A stretch of DNA of 38,630 bases from an uncultured beta proteobacterium (GCA_903927295.1 CAIYMN010000085.1:1-38630); one strand, 5' to 3'. Positions 18,263 to 27,461 are shown, counted from the stretch's first letter. Translations and numbers: made by a program. The notes: generated by a model from the letters alone, not told the origin.

Positions 18263-20284
18263 ATGCTTTATCCACAGAAGTTTGATGTGCTTGTGATTGG
18301 CGGCGGGCATGCTGGCACTGAGGCTGCGCTGGCATCAGCACGCATGGGCTGCAAGACCCTGCTGTTGACCCACAATATTGAGACCCTGGGGCAGATGAGT
18401 TGTAACCCCTCCATTGGCGGCATTGGAAAAGGGCATTTAGTGAAAGAAGTGGATGCCATGGGTGGGGCCATGGCCGCTGCGGCGGACGAAGCCGGTATTC
18501 AATTCCGCATACTCAATTCCAGCAAGGGGCCCGCTGTTCGCGCCACCCGCGCACAGGCAGATCGAGTCTTGTATAAGGCGTCGATCCGTCATCGTCTGGA
18601 GAATCAGCCCAATTTAAGTTTGTTTCAGCAAGCGGCGGATGATTTGATGGTGCAGGGGGGTCGGGTCGTTGGCGCCATCACCCAGTCTGGCATCAAATTC
18701 TTTGCCAGGACGGTCGTGTTGACGGCGGGGACCTTCTTGAATGGGAAGATCCACGTTGGCATGAGCAGTTATGCGGCAGGAAGGGCCGGAGATCCCCCGG
18801 CGCTGCGTCTATCGGACCGGCTCAAAGAGTTGAAATTGCCGCAGGGGCGGTTGAAGACCGGAACGCCACCGCGTCTTGACGGGCGCACGATTGATTTTGG
18901 CAAGTGCGTCGAACAACCTGGCGATGGTATGCCGGGCGGTATGCGAGCGGACACGCCAGTGTTCAGCTTCATGGGGCGCGTTGAACAACACCCTGGGCAG
19001 AGGTCTTGCTGGATTACACATACCAATGAGAACACGCACGAAATTATCCGCAGTGGCTTCGATCGCAGCCCGATGTTCACCGGCAAGATTGAAGGTGTTG
19101 GTCCGCGCTACTGTCCGAGCGTGGAAGACAAGATAGGACGCTTTGCCGACAAGGACAGTCACCAGATTTTCCTCGAGCCAGAGGGGCTGACAACCCACGA
19201 GTATTACCCCAACGGTATTTCGACGAGCCTGCCTTTTGATGTCCAGTACGCGCTGGTACGATCAATGAAGGGACTCGAAGATGCGCATATCTTGCGACCG
19301 GGCTATGCCATCGAATACGACTACTTCGATCCTCAGCAGCTCCTGAGCAATTTCGAGACCAAGGCTTTTGCGGGCTTGTTCTTTGCCGGCCAGATCAATG
19401 GGACTACCGGGTACGAAGAGGCGGCAGCACAAGGACTGTTTGCCGGCGTCAATGCTGCACTACAAGCAGGCGCCAAGACCAACTGGCAAGCTGACCGCTG
19501 GTTGCCTGGGCGGGATGAGGCTTATTTGGGTGTGCTGGTAGACGATCTGATCACCAAAGGGGTGTCTGAACCTTACCGCATGTTCACCAGCCGCGCCGAA
19601 TACAGATTGCAGTTGCGCGAAGACAATGCTGACGCTCGATTGACTGAAGTGGGCCGCCAACTTTGTTTGGTGGATGACCAACGTTGGGATGCATTTTGCC
19701 GCAAGCGGGACGCTGTTTCACGTGAAACAGAGCGGCTCAAGTCGATTTGGGTTGGCCCAGGGAAACTGGCCGACACCGACTCGGAGCGTCTGTTCGGTAA
19801 AGTACTTGAGCACGAGTACAGTTTTGGCGAACTGTTGCGTCGCCCCAATGTGCGTTATCCCGATCTTATGTCTTTGGGTGGCGGGGCTTACGTGAGCCCG
19901 GAGTTGGCTGCGCGCCCGACCAATTCGACGGGACTTGAGCAGTCAGACGATCATGCTTTTGTTGCGACGGTAGTCGACCAAGTGGAAATCGCCGCCAAGT
20001 ACTCGGGCTACATCAATCGCCAGAAGGACGAAGTAGCTCGCTCGGCACACTACGAAAACTTGCGATTGCCACGAGAACTGGACTACATGCAGGTATCTGC
20101 TTTAAGCATTGAAGCTCGCCAAAAACTAAACAAAAACAAGCCGGAAACCCTTGGACAGGCTTCGCGGATTTCCGGTATTACTCCGGCGGCCATCTCTCTT
20201 TTGTTGATCCACTTGAAGAAGAACAATTTTCTGGGGCGTGCAGCAAGCGGCGATTTGCTTGCGCCTGGAGGGGTGTCAGGATGA
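18263..20284 (+). CDS. mnmG: tRNA uridine-5-carboxymethylaminomethyl modification enzyme MnmG (GidA)
   Basis: A 673-residue FAD enzyme that, with MnmE, installs cmnm5 on U34 of tRNAs. The FAD motif is [16 protein letters not shown] (12-27), then the GidA signatures [23 protein letters not shown]-type [12 protein letters not shown], and [14 protein letters not shown]; the C-terminal helical domain (about 570-650) binds MnmE ([12 protein letters not shown]). It is somewhat longer than E. coli (629). Its first codons spell a perfect DnaA box and codons near 485 spell a perfect parS site, so two DNA sites of the chromosome cycle are written into this gene. The stop overlaps rsmG (ATGA). Confidence 0.97.
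   Translation: MLYPQKFDVLVIGGGHAGTEAALASARMGCKTLLLTHNIETLGQMSCNPSIGGIGKGHLVKEVDAMGGAMAAAADEAGIQFRILNSSKGPAVRATRAQADRVLYKASIRHRLENQPNLSLFQQAADDLMVQGGRVVGAITQSGIKFFARTVVLTAGTFLNGKIHVGMSSYAAGRAGDPPALRLSDRLKELKLPQGRLKTGTPPRLDGRTIDFGKCVEQPGDGMPGGMRADTPVFSFMGRVEQHPGQRSCWITHTNENTHEIIRSGFDRSPMFTGKIEGVGPRYCPSVEDKIGRFADKDSHQIFLEPEGLTTHEYYPNGISTSLPFDVQYALVRSMKGLEDAHILRPGYAIEYDYFDPQQLLSNFETKAFAGLFFAGQINGTTGYEEAAAQGLFAGVNAALQAGAKTNWQADRWLPGRDEAYLGVLVDDLITKGVSEPYRMFTSRAEYRLQLREDNADARLTEVGRQLCLVDDQRWDAFCRKRDAVSRETERLKSIWVGPGKLADTDSERLFGKVLEHEYSFGELLRRPNVRYPDLMSLGGGAYVSPELAARPTNSTGLEQSDDHAFVATVVDQVEIAAKYSGYINRQKDEVARSAHYENLRLPRELDYMQVSALSIEARQKLNKNKPETLGQASRISGITPAAISLLLIHLKKNNFLGRAASGDLLAPGGVSG
18268..18276 (+). 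promoter_or_regulatory. DnaA box inside mnmG codons 2-5
   Basis: TTATCCACA, exact consensus, read from the codons for LeuTyrProGln (MLYPQ). The sequence is constrained by protein coding, so DnaA binding is possible but unproven. Confidence 0.55.
19714..19729. promoter_or_regulatory. parS centromere site (perfect palindrome)
   Basis: TGTTTCACGTGAAACA, the exact 16-bp chromosomal ParB target. It lies within mnmG, encoding part of AVSRETE, about 3.3 kb before parB and 17 kb from dnaA. Confidence 0.95.
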
Positions 20285-20961
20285 TGTTGTCCTTAGAACA
20301 TGAGTTGCGGCGTGGTCTGGCGGAACTCGAGCTGAGCCTTGTGGATGATCAAGTCGGCAAGCTGTTGGAATATCTGAACATGATCCACAAGTGGGCCAAG
20401 ACGTATAACCTGACTTCGGTTCGGGAACCGGCTGGCATGATGACGCATCATTTGCTGGACAGCTTGGCCGTGATTGCGCCGCTGCGCCGCAGGTTGGCAG
20501 ACTTGCCTAGGGCCCAGACAGTGGAGGACCAGGCCGCCGACTGTCCAACACGGGTGCTTGATGTTGGCTCTGGTGCCGGATTGCCGGGAGTTGTAATTGC
20601 AATTTGTTGCCCGGATGTTGTGGTCGATTGCGTCGATGCCGTGGCAAAAAAAGTGGCGTTTATCCGACAGGTGGCGGGCGTTTTGAAACTCACGAACCTG
20701 GGTGGCTTGCACCAACGGGTGCAGGATTTGTCAGGTACTTACCGGGTCGTGAGTTCACGGGCCTTTGCTTCGTTGACCGAATTTGCTCGTTTATCGAGTG
20801 GTCTATTGGCGTCGGACGGGATTTGGTTGGCAATGAAAGGGAGGGTTCCTGATGATGAAATGGCTGCTTTGCCGGGAAACACCCGCGTGTTTCACGTGGA
20901 ACAACTAAAAGTGCCCGGTTTGAGCGCAGATCGGTGTATTGTTTGGATGCACAAGACCTAA
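20281..20961 (+). CDS. rsmG: 16S rRNA (guanine527-N7)-methyltransferase RsmG
   Basis: A 226-residue SAM-dependent methyltransferase modifying 16S rRNA G527. The family opening [36 protein letters not shown], split here across helices, is followed by the SAM motif [18 protein letters not shown], then [13 protein letters not shown] and [12 protein letters not shown] short Pro/Asp/Ala-rich insertion (about 80-95) sits before the SAM motif. The ATG overlaps the mnmG stop by 4 bp, so translation is coupled. The 3' part contains a second parS site. Loss of this methylation gives low-level streptomycin resistance in other bacteria. Confidence 0.96.
   Translation: MMLSLEHELRRGLAELELSLVDDQVGKLLEYLNMIHKWAKTYNLTSVREPAGMMTHHLLDSLAVIAPLRRRLADLPRAQTVEDQAADCPTRVLDVGSGAGLPGVVIAICCPDVVVDCVDAVAKKVAFIRQVAGVLKLTNLGGLHQRVQDLSGTYRVVSSRAFASLTEFARLSSGLLASDGIWLAMKGRVPDDEMAALPGNTRVFHVEQLKVPGLSADRCIVWMHKT
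20888..20903. promoter_or_regulatory. parS centromere site (one-base variant)
   Basis: TGTTTCACGTGGAACA; its reverse complement TGTTCCACGTGAAACA is the accepted variant form of the chromosomal parS consensus. It lies near the 3' end of rsmG, about 1.2 kb from the first site. Confidence 0.9.
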
Positions 20962-20997
20962 CGTAAACTCTGTGACTTACTAAGGGGAACATACTTA

Positions 20998-21612
20998 ATG
21001 TTTGGCATTGCCGACTACGGCGCATTTGTTGTTGCAATCATTGTTTTCCTGCTGATCCCCGGGCCGGGCAATCTGGCCTTGATTACATCGACCGGAAAAG
21101 GTGGCATGAAAGGGGGGCTGGCCGCCACTTTAGGAGTGATCTTGGGCGATCAGGTTTTGATGTGGCTCGCGGTGGCTGGCGTTGCGGCGCTGTTGGGCGC
21201 TTATCCGACCGCGTTCAGTGCCGTGCAATGGTTGGGCGCGGCCTACCTGGCTTGGCTTGGCGGAAAAATGCTTTTGGCAAAGCCTGGATCGGCCCCGGTT
21301 TTGCACATAAAGCCGCATCACTACATGAAGCAGGCATTGATGATCACCTTGTTGAATCCAAAGGCGATTGTCTTCTATATGGCGTTCTTTCCGCTGTTTG
21401 TCGATCCGACGCGGCATCAAGGGCTGAGTACTTTTGGATTCATGGCTATCACTATCGCCGCACTCACCTTTGCCTATGGTTTAACCGTGGTCCTATTGAC
21501 CCACTTTTTGGCCGAGCGTTTGAAGGCCAATCCATTGATATCTGCCGGATTGGAAAAAGTGGCCGGTGTGTTTCTGATTGGTTTTGGTGTCAAGCTGGCA
21601 ATGTCGCGGTGA
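20998..21612 (+). CDS. LysE/RhtB-family amino-acid exporter
   Basis: A 204-residue transporter of the LysE superfamily, exporting amino acids or their analogues. Six hydrophobic segments are visible, and the N-terminal family signature ADYGAFVVAIIVFLLIPGPGNLALI contains the PGPGN motif; GGLAATLGVILGD and LLNPKAIVFYMAFFPLF complete the pattern. AAGGGGAAC is a strong ribosome-binding site. It sits 36 bp after rsmG and 44 bp before parA, so it probably belongs to the same transcript. Substrate cannot be told from sequence. Confidence 0.93.
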   Translation: MFGIADYGAFVVAIIVFLLIPGPGNLALITSTGKGGMKGGLAATLGVILGDQVLMWLAVAGVAALLGAYPTAFSAVQWLGAAYLAWLGGKMLLAKPGSAPVLHIKPHHYMKQALMITLLNPKAIVFYMAFFPLFVDPTRHQGLSTFGFMAITIAALTFAYGLTVVLLTHFLAERLKANPLISAGLEKVAGVFLIGFGVKLAMSR

Positions 21613-21656
21613 GTTTGACAGAACGAACTGTTTGCCCTTACCTAACGAAGTAACTC

Positions 21657-22442
21657 ATGGCCCAAATCTTCTGCATCGCCAATCAAAAGGGGGGGGTTGG
21701 AAAAACCACCACCACTGTCAATCTGGCGGCTGGTCTGGCCAAGATCGGGCAACGAGTTCTGATGGTTGATCTTGACCCGCAAGGCAACGCAACCATGGGC
21801 TCGGGCGTTGACAAGCGTCAACTGAAAATGACGGTTTACGATGTTCTGCTTGAAACGGTCTCCATTGCTGAAGCGAAGGTCACAAGTGACAAGTTGATTG
21901 CTGGCGGATGCGGCTACGATATTCTTGGAGCGAACCGCGAACTGTCGGGCGCCGAGGTTGAGTTGGTCGATGTAGAGCGCAGAGAAAAACGCCTCAAACT
22001 GGCGTTGACTGAGGTTCAAGACAACTACGACTTCATTTTGATTGATTGTCCGCCGTCGCTGTCCATGTTGACACTCAATGGCTTGTGTTGCGCACAGGGC
22101 GTCATTGTTCCTATGCAGTGCGAATATTTTGCGCTTGAGGGTTTGACGGATCTGGTGAATACCATAAAGCAGGTGCATGCAAATCTGAACCGGGAACTCT
22201 CCATCATCGGGCTGTTGCGAGTCATGTTTGATGCGCGCATCACTTTGCAGCAACAGGTCAGCGAACAGCTCAAGGGCCATTTTGGCAACAAGGTCTTCAA
22301 CACTGTTATACCGCGCAATGTGCGTTTGGCAGAGGCGCCAAGTTATGGTGTCCCGGGCGTACTTTTTGACCCCCCAAGCAAAGGCGCACAGGCGTTTGTG
22401 GCGTTTGCTCAAGAAATAGTAGAACGCGCCAACAAACTCTAA
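21657..22442 (+). CDS. parA: Chromosome-partitioning ATPase ParA (Soj)
   Basis: A 261-residue Walker-type ATPase that, with ParB, moves the origin region. The deviant Walker A KGGVGKTTT starts at residue 11 (Lys11 and Lys16), followed by MVDLDPQGNATMGSG, the Walker B-like FILIDCPPSLSMLTLN and the family NVRLAEAPSYGVP near the end. It lacks the N-terminal DNA-binding domain of plasmid ParA (type Ib-like chromosomal form). The start is ATG at 21657 with a weak ribosome-binding site. A hydrolase gene separates it from parB. Confidence 0.96.
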   Translation: MAQIFCIANQKGGVGKTTTTVNLAAGLAKIGQRVLMVDLDPQGNATMGSGVDKRQLKMTVYDVLLETVSIAEAKVTSDKLIAGGCGYDILGANRELSGAEVELVDVERREKRLKLALTEVQDNYDFILIDCPPSLSMLTLNGLCCAQGVIVPMQCEYFALEGLTDLVNTIKQVHANLNRELSIIGLLRVMFDARITLQQQVSEQLKGHFGNKVFNTVIPRNVRLAEAPSYGVPGVLFDPPSKGAQAFVAFAQEIVERANKL

Positions 22443-22447
22443 CGAAA

Positions 22448-22996
22448 TTGAAGCCTGCAGATGTATTGATCTTGCCCGGATGGCAAAACTCCGGCCCTGC
22501 TCACTGGCAGAGCCGATGGGAGTCGTTGTATGGTTACGCGCGCGTCGAACAGCATGACTGGATGCGCCCGTTGCGGGGAGACTGGATCGCCCGATTGGAA
22601 GAGGCGCTGTTGCTGCGTAGTGAGCCAGCACTACTGGTGGCACATAGTCTGGGGTGCCTCTTGGTTGCGGCATGGGCCGGATGTTCGCGCAACAGCCACC
22701 TGGTTAAAGCGGCTCTCTTGGTCGCGCCGGGAGATGCGGAACGAGACGAGTTGCGCCCGACGCTGGCCACATGGTCACCCATTCCCCTGAAGCGGCTACC
22801 TTTCAAGACGATTTTGATCGGGAGTCAGAATGATCCATTTTGCACCGACCTGCGGGCACGTCAGCTGGCCCGCGCATGGGGATCCGATCACATCGACTAT
22901 GGTCACAAAGGGCACATCAATGCCGAGTCTGACCTGGGTGACTGGCCTGAGGGGCACCAATTGTTAATAAAGTGCAATCAGTTGCCACAAACTTGA
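22448..22996 (+). CDS. RBBP9/YdeN-family serine alpha/beta hydrolase
   Basis: A 182-residue hydrolase. The oxyanion region is LPGWQNSGPAHWQ, the nucleophile is Ser in VAHSLGCLL (about 66-74), the acid is Asp in GSQNDPFC, and the base is His in GHINAESDLGDWPEG, which matches the RBBP9/YdeN pattern. Substrate unknown. It starts at TTG (22448), five bases after the parA stop, with no ATG near the family N-terminus (KPADVLILPGW). It sits between parA and parB in the par operon, an arrangement I recall from other Comamonadaceae. Confidence 0.88.
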   Translation: MKPADVLILPGWQNSGPAHWQSRWESLYGYARVEQHDWMRPLRGDWIARLEEALLLRSEPALLVAHSLGCLLVAAWAGCSRNSHLVKAALLVAPGDAERDELRPTLATWSPIPLKRLPFKTILIGSQNDPFCTDLRARQLARAWGSDHIDYGHKGHINAESDLGDWPEGHQLLIKCNQLPQT

Positions 22997-23030
22997 AAAC
23001 GCCTGCCGAAAAGAACTGACAAGGAAAATG

Positions 23031-23972
23031 ATGGTTACCAAAAAACCCAAAGGCTTAGGCCGCGGCCTAGAGGCATTGCTTGGACCTAATGTGAGCGATA
23101 GGGCGGCATTTGATGCCTCTGCCGGTAATCCGGTCAGCCCGGGCCAACCGGCGTCATTGATGCTTACCAACATGCTCCCAGGTACCTACCAGCCGCGCAC
23201 CCGGATGGATGAGGGCGCCCTGTATGAGCTCGCTGAATCCATCAAGGCCCAGGGGATTTTGCAACCGATACTGGTTCGCCAATTAACGGACGGGCCGAAT
23301 CAGGGTAAATACGAAATTATTGCCGGTGAACGCCGCTTTCGCGCTGCCAAACTTGCCGGACTGGACAGTGTGCCCGTGCTGGTGCGAGATGTTCCCAATG
23401 AAGTCGCGGCAGCGATGGCGTTGATCGAGAATATTCAACGAGAAGACCTCAACCCCCTGGAGGAGGCCCAAGGTTTACAACGCCTGGTGAAGGAGTTTGG
23501 GCTCACTCACGAACAGGCTGCGCAGGCCGTAGGCCGTTCGCGCAGCGCTGCCAGCAATTTGCTGCGCCTGCTCAACCTGGCCGAACCGGTACAAGTTATG
23601 TTGATGGCCGGTGACCTCGACATGGGCCACGCACGAGCCCTGCTTGCCCTGGACCGTGCAACACAGATCACGGCGGCGAGCCAGATCAGTGCGCGCAAGA
23701 TGTCGGTTCGGGAGGCCGAAAGCCTGGTAAAGAAGTTCGGCGCCGAGTTCACATTGACTTCGGTCAAGCAAAAGAAAGAGAAGTCTCGTGACATCAAGCG
23801 AGTCGAAGAAGAATTGTCAGACTTGCTCACCGCCGAGGTCGAGGTTCGCGTTAAGAAGCGAGTCAAGCGTGCCGGGCGCATGGAGGAAATTGGAGAAATT
23901 GGCATCCGGTTTTCTTCCCTTGATGAACTCAATGGGTTGATTGAGAAATTGGGACGCACCGCTGCTCATTGA
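23031..23972 (+). CDS. parB: Chromosome-partitioning protein ParB (Spo0J)
   Basis: A 313-residue CTP-dependent clamp that loads at parS. The N-terminus KPKGLGRGLEALLG interacts with ParA. The CTP-binding domain has box I (LVRQLTDG region) and box II GERRFRAAKLAG, followed by ENIQREDLNPLEEAQGLQ. The helix-turn-helix LTHEQAAQAVGRSRSAASNLLRLL reads parS, and the C-terminal part dimerizes. AAGGA at 23021-23025 gives normal spacing to the ATG at 23031; the preceding ATG at 23028 is only 2 bp from it and less likely. Two of its target sites lie upstream in mnmG and rsmG. Confidence 0.96.
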   Translation: MVTKKPKGLGRGLEALLGPNVSDRAAFDASAGNPVSPGQPASLMLTNMLPGTYQPRTRMDEGALYELAESIKAQGILQPILVRQLTDGPNQGKYEIIAGERRFRAAKLAGLDSVPVLVRDVPNEVAAAMALIENIQREDLNPLEEAQGLQRLVKEFGLTHEQAAQAVGRSRSAASNLLRLLNLAEPVQVMLMAGDLDMGHARALLALDRATQITAASQISARKMSVREAESLVKKFGAEFTLTSVKQKKEKSRDIKRVEEELSDLLTAEVEVRVKKRVKRAGRMEEIGEIGIRFSSLDELNGLIEKLGRTAAH

Positions 23973-24085
23973 GCGCGAACTAATTTGATGAACGAACCAA
24001 CCCTGGTCATGCCGAGTCTTTGCAGCAAACTTCAGGGTGACCTAAACTGGCGGTCTATGAAACTTCTACTTACTGGGGCGAAGCC

Positions 24086-24841
24086 TTGAACTTAACTGAC
24101 GGCAAGCGCGAAAACGTTCCCGATGCAGTGCTCGAAGGAATGTCGGTCGTCGCTTTCGCCTTGGCCAAGTTGGCAGGCGCCCGCAGTTCAGATACCGCCA
24201 ATCATATTTGGCGCATCCAGCAATATCTCAAGTGCCTGGCACAACACCTTAAAGGACACCCAAGGTTTGCACCGATATTGACCGAGTCGTACATTGACCT
24301 GCTGTTTTTCTCGGCACCTTTGCACAACCTCGGCACGATTGGAATTCCTGACTGGATTCTGCTGAAGCCAAGCCGATTGTCGCCAGCTGAGCTTGCGGTG
24401 ATGAAGACTCACACGACGCTCGCGCGAGATGTCATTGAGCAGATTGAGAAGACCTATGGCTACAAGGGAGAACCCTTCAAAACACTCAAGGACATGGCAC
24501 ATTCGCACCACGAAAGGTGGGATGGTAGTGGTTATCCGCAAGGACTGACCGAAGAGCAGATCCCGCTGGCAGCACGCTTGCTGGCCATAGCGGACGTATA
24601 TGAGGGGCTGATTTCAAACCGGGTCTACAAGGTTGGAGTGCCTCATGATCAGGCGGTCGCCATCATTTTTCAGGGCCGAGGCAGTCATTTTGATCCTGAT
24701 ATCGTCGACGCTTTCATTGAAATCCAGGATGATTTTCGGGCGATCGCACTTCGCTATGCCGATACCGATCAGGATATGCAGCGGATGATCGAATACATGG
24801 CCAATGCCATCGCGGAAGAAGCCCAGCTGCCAGTCAATTAG
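24086..24841 (+). CDS. Degenerate HD-GYP domain protein (HD changed to HN)
   Basis: A 251-residue single-domain HD-GYP-like protein, a family that hydrolyses cyclic di-GMP with a metal centre. His40 and the C-terminal ligands are kept (His109, HH at 141-142, GSGYP at 147-151, ADVYEGLISNR). The defining HDxGK, however, is HNLGT (80-84): the metal-binding Asp is Asn81 and the Lys is Thr84. Catalysis is therefore doubtful; a c-di-GMP-binding or protein-interaction role is possible. No sensor domain is attached. The start is TTG at 24086; an upstream ATG at 24058 is out of frame. The stop overlaps the convergent FAD gene by 4 bp. Confidence 0.85.
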   Translation: MNLTDGKRENVPDAVLEGMSVVAFALAKLAGARSSDTANHIWRIQQYLKCLAQHLKGHPRFAPILTESYIDLLFFSAPLHNLGTIGIPDWILLKPSRLSPAELAVMKTHTTLARDVIEQIEKTYGYKGEPFKTLKDMAHSHHERWDGSGYPQGLTEEQIPLAARLLAIADVYEGLISNRVYKVGVPHDQAVAIIFQGRGSHFDPDIVDAFIEIQDDFRAIALRYADTDQDMQRMIEYMANAIAEEAQLPVN

Positions 24842-26262
24842 AGTGTAAAGATCTTGCCTGGATTCATGATGTTTTTCGGGTCCAGTGCGCGTTTGATGGT
24901 TCGCATCATGTCCATCGCTGCCGCGCCCGCCTCAGACACCAGAAAATCCATTTTGTGCAGGCCAACCCCGTGTTCGCCGGTGCATGTCCCTTCCAGTTTC
25001 AGAGCCCGGGTGACAAGAGCATGATTTAGTCTTTCTGCTATCGCGCGCTCTTCCGGAATGTTGGGGTCAATCAGATAGCCGAAATGAAAGTTGCCGTCTC
25101 CAACATGGCCAACCAGGAAGTACGGAATGCCACTGGCATCGGCTTCTGCCACCGAATCGAGTAGGCAATCTGCAAGGCGGGAAATGGGGACGCAGGTATC
25201 TGTCGAAATGGCTCGACAGCCAGGCCTGGACTGAATTGCGCCAAAGTAGGCGTTGTGCCGAGCGGCCCACAAGCGTGTACGCTCTTCCGGCGTGGTGGCC
25301 CACTCAAAGGCAGTCCCACCAAAACCGGTTGCAATTTCCTGCACGGATTCAGCTTGTTCCTTGACACCAGTCGGGGAACCATGGAACTCCATCAGCAGCA
25401 GTGGTTCCTCGCGCAAACTCAGCTTGGAGTGAGCGTTGACCATGCGTACCGTATTTCCATCGATCAACTCCACCCGAGCAATTGGAATACCGAGTTGAAT
25501 GATTTGAATCGTGCTGCGCACTGCTGCTTCGATGCTGGGGAAGGAACAGATCGCTGCCGAGATCGCTTCAGGCAGTGGGTAGAGTTTGACCGTCACTTCG
25601 GTGATGATGCCCAGTGTGCCTTCCGAACCCACCATCAGGCGAGTCAGGTCGTAACCGGCGCTGCTCTTTTTGGCGCGCGTGCCCGTGCGCAGAACGTCGC
25701 CGCCGGCGCTCACTACTTTCAAGGCCAGGACGTTTTCGCGCATCGTGCCATAACGCACGGCGTTGGTACCACTGGCGCGGGTCGCGCTCATGCCGCCCAA
25801 GGTGGCGTCGGCACCAGGATCTATTGGAAAGAACAGCCCGGTACTCTTGACCGCCTCATTGAGCTGCTTGCGGGTCACGCCGGCCTCTGCTGTCACTGTC
25901 AGGTCTTCGGCGTTGATGGCCAGTACCCGGTTCATGCGACTTACATCAATACTGATGCCACCCTGCACGGCCAGCAAATGACCCTCGAGCGAGGTTCCAA
26001 CGCCAAATGGAATGATCGGAACACAAAATTCACTCGCCAGTTTGACGGCATCAACAACGTCTTGTGTTGACTGCGCAAACAACACTCCAGCCGGCGGTGG
26101 CGCGGCAAAAGAGGATTCGTCTCGACCATGATGCTCGCGCACCGCCAGTGCGATCGAGAACTGGTCTGCAAAGCGCGACCTCAATTTGTCAATCAAGGCT
26201 GGGGGTACGTCGCGTTGACAGATTTCAGGAGTCATGGTGGGCATTTCAGTCAGTGTGTTCAC
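24838..26262 (-). CDS. FAD-binding D-lactate/glycolate-type dehydrogenase
   Basis: A 474-residue flavoenzyme of the FAD_binding_4 plus FAD-oxidase C family (Dld/GlcD-like), oxidizing a 2-hydroxy acid such as D-lactate or glycolate. The FAD domain has IIPFGVGTSLEGHLL, DPGADATLGGMSATRASGTN and MVGSEGTLGIITEVTVKLYP; the C-terminal domain has VGHVGDGNFHFG and the terminal GEHGVGLHKMDFL plus ALDPKNIMNPGKIF, all diagnostic. The frame begins at GTG (26262) with AGGA about 7 nt upstream; ATGs at 26244 and 26235 are alternatives. No glcE/glcF partner is beside it, suggesting a single-subunit D-lactate dehydrogenase. Confidence 0.93.
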   Translation of the reverse strand: MNTLTEMPTMTPEICQRDVPPALIDKLRSRFADQFSIALAVREHHGRDESSFAAPPPAGVLFAQSTQDVVDAVKLASEFCVPIIPFGVGTSLEGHLLAVQGGISIDVSRMNRVLAINAEDLTVTAEAGVTRKQLNEAVKSTGLFFPIDPGADATLGGMSATRASGTNAVRYGTMRENVLALKVVSAGGDVLRTGTRAKKSSAGYDLTRLMVGSEGTLGIITEVTVKLYPLPEAISAAICSFPSIEAAVRSTIQIIQLGIPIARVELIDGNTVRMVNAHSKLSLREEPLLLMEFHGSPTGVKEQAESVQEIATGFGGTAFEWATTPEERTRLWAARHNAYFGAIQSRPGCRAISTDTCVPISRLADCLLDSVAEADASGIPYFLVGHVGDGNFHFGYLIDPNIPEERAIAERLNHALVTRALKLEGTCTGEHGVGLHKMDFLVSEAGAAAMDMMRTIKRALDPKNIMNPGKIFTL

Positions 26263-26381
26263 GGGGGTATCCTAAGCCATTCGACTCAATTCAGGTTCAA
26301 ACCGGGCTTTGCCATTGGCTGTTGGGCTGGGGAACTCCGTCCATTTTGCTGCAACAATGGCACCAATCAAGGAGACGCTTT

Positions 26382-26960
26382 ATGGGACAACGACTGACAC
26401 AAATTGCCACGCGCACGGGTGACATGGGCAGCACCGGCCTTGGTGACAACACGCGTGTCTCCAAGAACAGTCTGCGAGTTCATGCCATGGGCGATGTGGA
26501 TGAGCTCAACTCCAATCTGGGCGTGCTGCTGTGTGAGGATATGCCGCTAGCAGTGCGTCAACTGCTAGTGCAGATTCAGCACCAGTTGTTCAATCTGGGT
26601 GGTGAATTGTCAATTCCAGGTTTTGAACTTCTCAAGCCAGAAGCCGTATTGGCGCTGGATCAAGCCCTGGCGCAATATAACGCGACACTGCCTGCATTGC
26701 AGGAGTTCATCCTGCCTGCGGGGTCGCGAGCAGCTGCTTTGGCCCATGTCTGTCGCACCGTGACGCGACGCGCTGAGCGCTCCGTGGTCGCTCTGGAGGA
26801 CAAGGAGTCTTTAAATGACTCGCCGCGCCAGTACTTGAACCGTTTGAGCGACCTCCTGTTTGTGTTAGCCCGAGTTCTCAACCGGTACCGCACCGACGGC
26901 ACTGAGGGCGACGATGTGTACTGGAAGAGTGAACGTCTCTTGCAAGCCGGCCTGAAGTAG
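26382..26960 (+). CDS. Cob(I)alamin adenosyltransferase, PduO type
   Basis: A 192-residue enzyme that transfers adenosyl from ATP to cob(I)alamin to make coenzyme B12. The N-terminal ATP-binding motif TRTGDMGSTGLGDNTRVSK and VHAMGDVDELNSNLGVL are diagnostic, as is the basic pair region VCRTVTRRAERSVVAL with QYLNRLSDLLFVLAR near the C-terminus. AAGGAG at 26369-26374 with 7-bp spacing fixes the ATG at 26382, although the frame is open far upstream. It is flanked by divergent and convergent metabolic genes, so it is probably monocistronic. Confidence 0.95.
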   Translation: MGQRLTQIATRTGDMGSTGLGDNTRVSKNSLRVHAMGDVDELNSNLGVLLCEDMPLAVRQLLVQIQHQLFNLGGELSIPGFELLKPEAVLALDQALAQYNATLPALQEFILPAGSRAAALAHVCRTVTRRAERSVVALEDKESLNDSPRQYLNRLSDLLFVLARVLNRYRTDGTEGDDVYWKSERLLQAGLK

Positions 26961-26966
26961 CGGCAG

Positions 26967-27389
26967 CTAGCGAGGTGCCAGAATCGTCATGGTGATGCGT
27001 GAAACGCAGGTCAGCTCACCGGCATCGTTGTGCATGTCGATTTGCCAGACCTGAGTAGTGCGACCCAGATGCACTGGTCTGGCAACACCGGTGACCCAGC
27101 CGCTGCTCGTGCTGCGGATGTGGTTGGCGTTGATGTCGAGTCCGACGGCGCGGTGATCCGGCGGGCTGGAGAATGCTGCGCCACAGGAACCCAGGGTTTC
27201 TGCCAAGACAACGCTCACGCCACCATGAAGTAAACCATAGGGTTGGCGCGTTCGGTGGTCTACTGGTACCCGTGCCCGGATGAAGTCATCGCCGACTTGC
27301 AGAAACTCTATGCCGAGCCGGGCCACCGTTGTATCGACATGAGCCGCCTGCAGCGTTTCTATTGAGAAGGATTGTTTCCAGATACGCAT
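26967..27389 (-). CDS. Hotdog-fold acyl-CoA thioesterase, MenI/YdiI-like
   Basis: A 140-residue thioesterase closely resembling E. coli YdiI/MenI (DHNA-CoA and other acyl-CoA thioesters). Conserved segments are WKQSFSIETLQA, PVDHRTRQPYGLLHGGVSVVLAETLGS, with His55 and the catalytic Glu64, VGLDINANHIRS and VHLGRTTQVWQIDM. It is convergent with the adenosyltransferase (6-bp gap) and divergent from acetoacetate-CoA ligase. A role in trimming CoA thioesters from the neighbouring ligase pathway is plausible but unproven. Confidence 0.93.
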   Translation of the reverse strand: MRIWKQSFSIETLQAAHVDTTVARLGIEFLQVGDDFIRARVPVDHRTRQPYGLLHGGVSVVLAETLGSCGAAFSSPPDHRAVGLDINANHIRSTSSGWVTGVARPVHLGRTTQVWQIDMHNDAGELTCVSRITMTILAPR

Positions 27390-27461
27390 TCAGGCCTTAA
27401 TTGGAGAGGTTGCTTTTTTCTTTTCAGAAGGGCAAGCTTGGCATTGTATTAACCTAGTCAC

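Noticed and set aside
24001-24037. CCCTG/CAGGG inverted repeat after parB
   Set aside because: Arms of 5 bp with a 27-nt loop and no T-run; likely chance.
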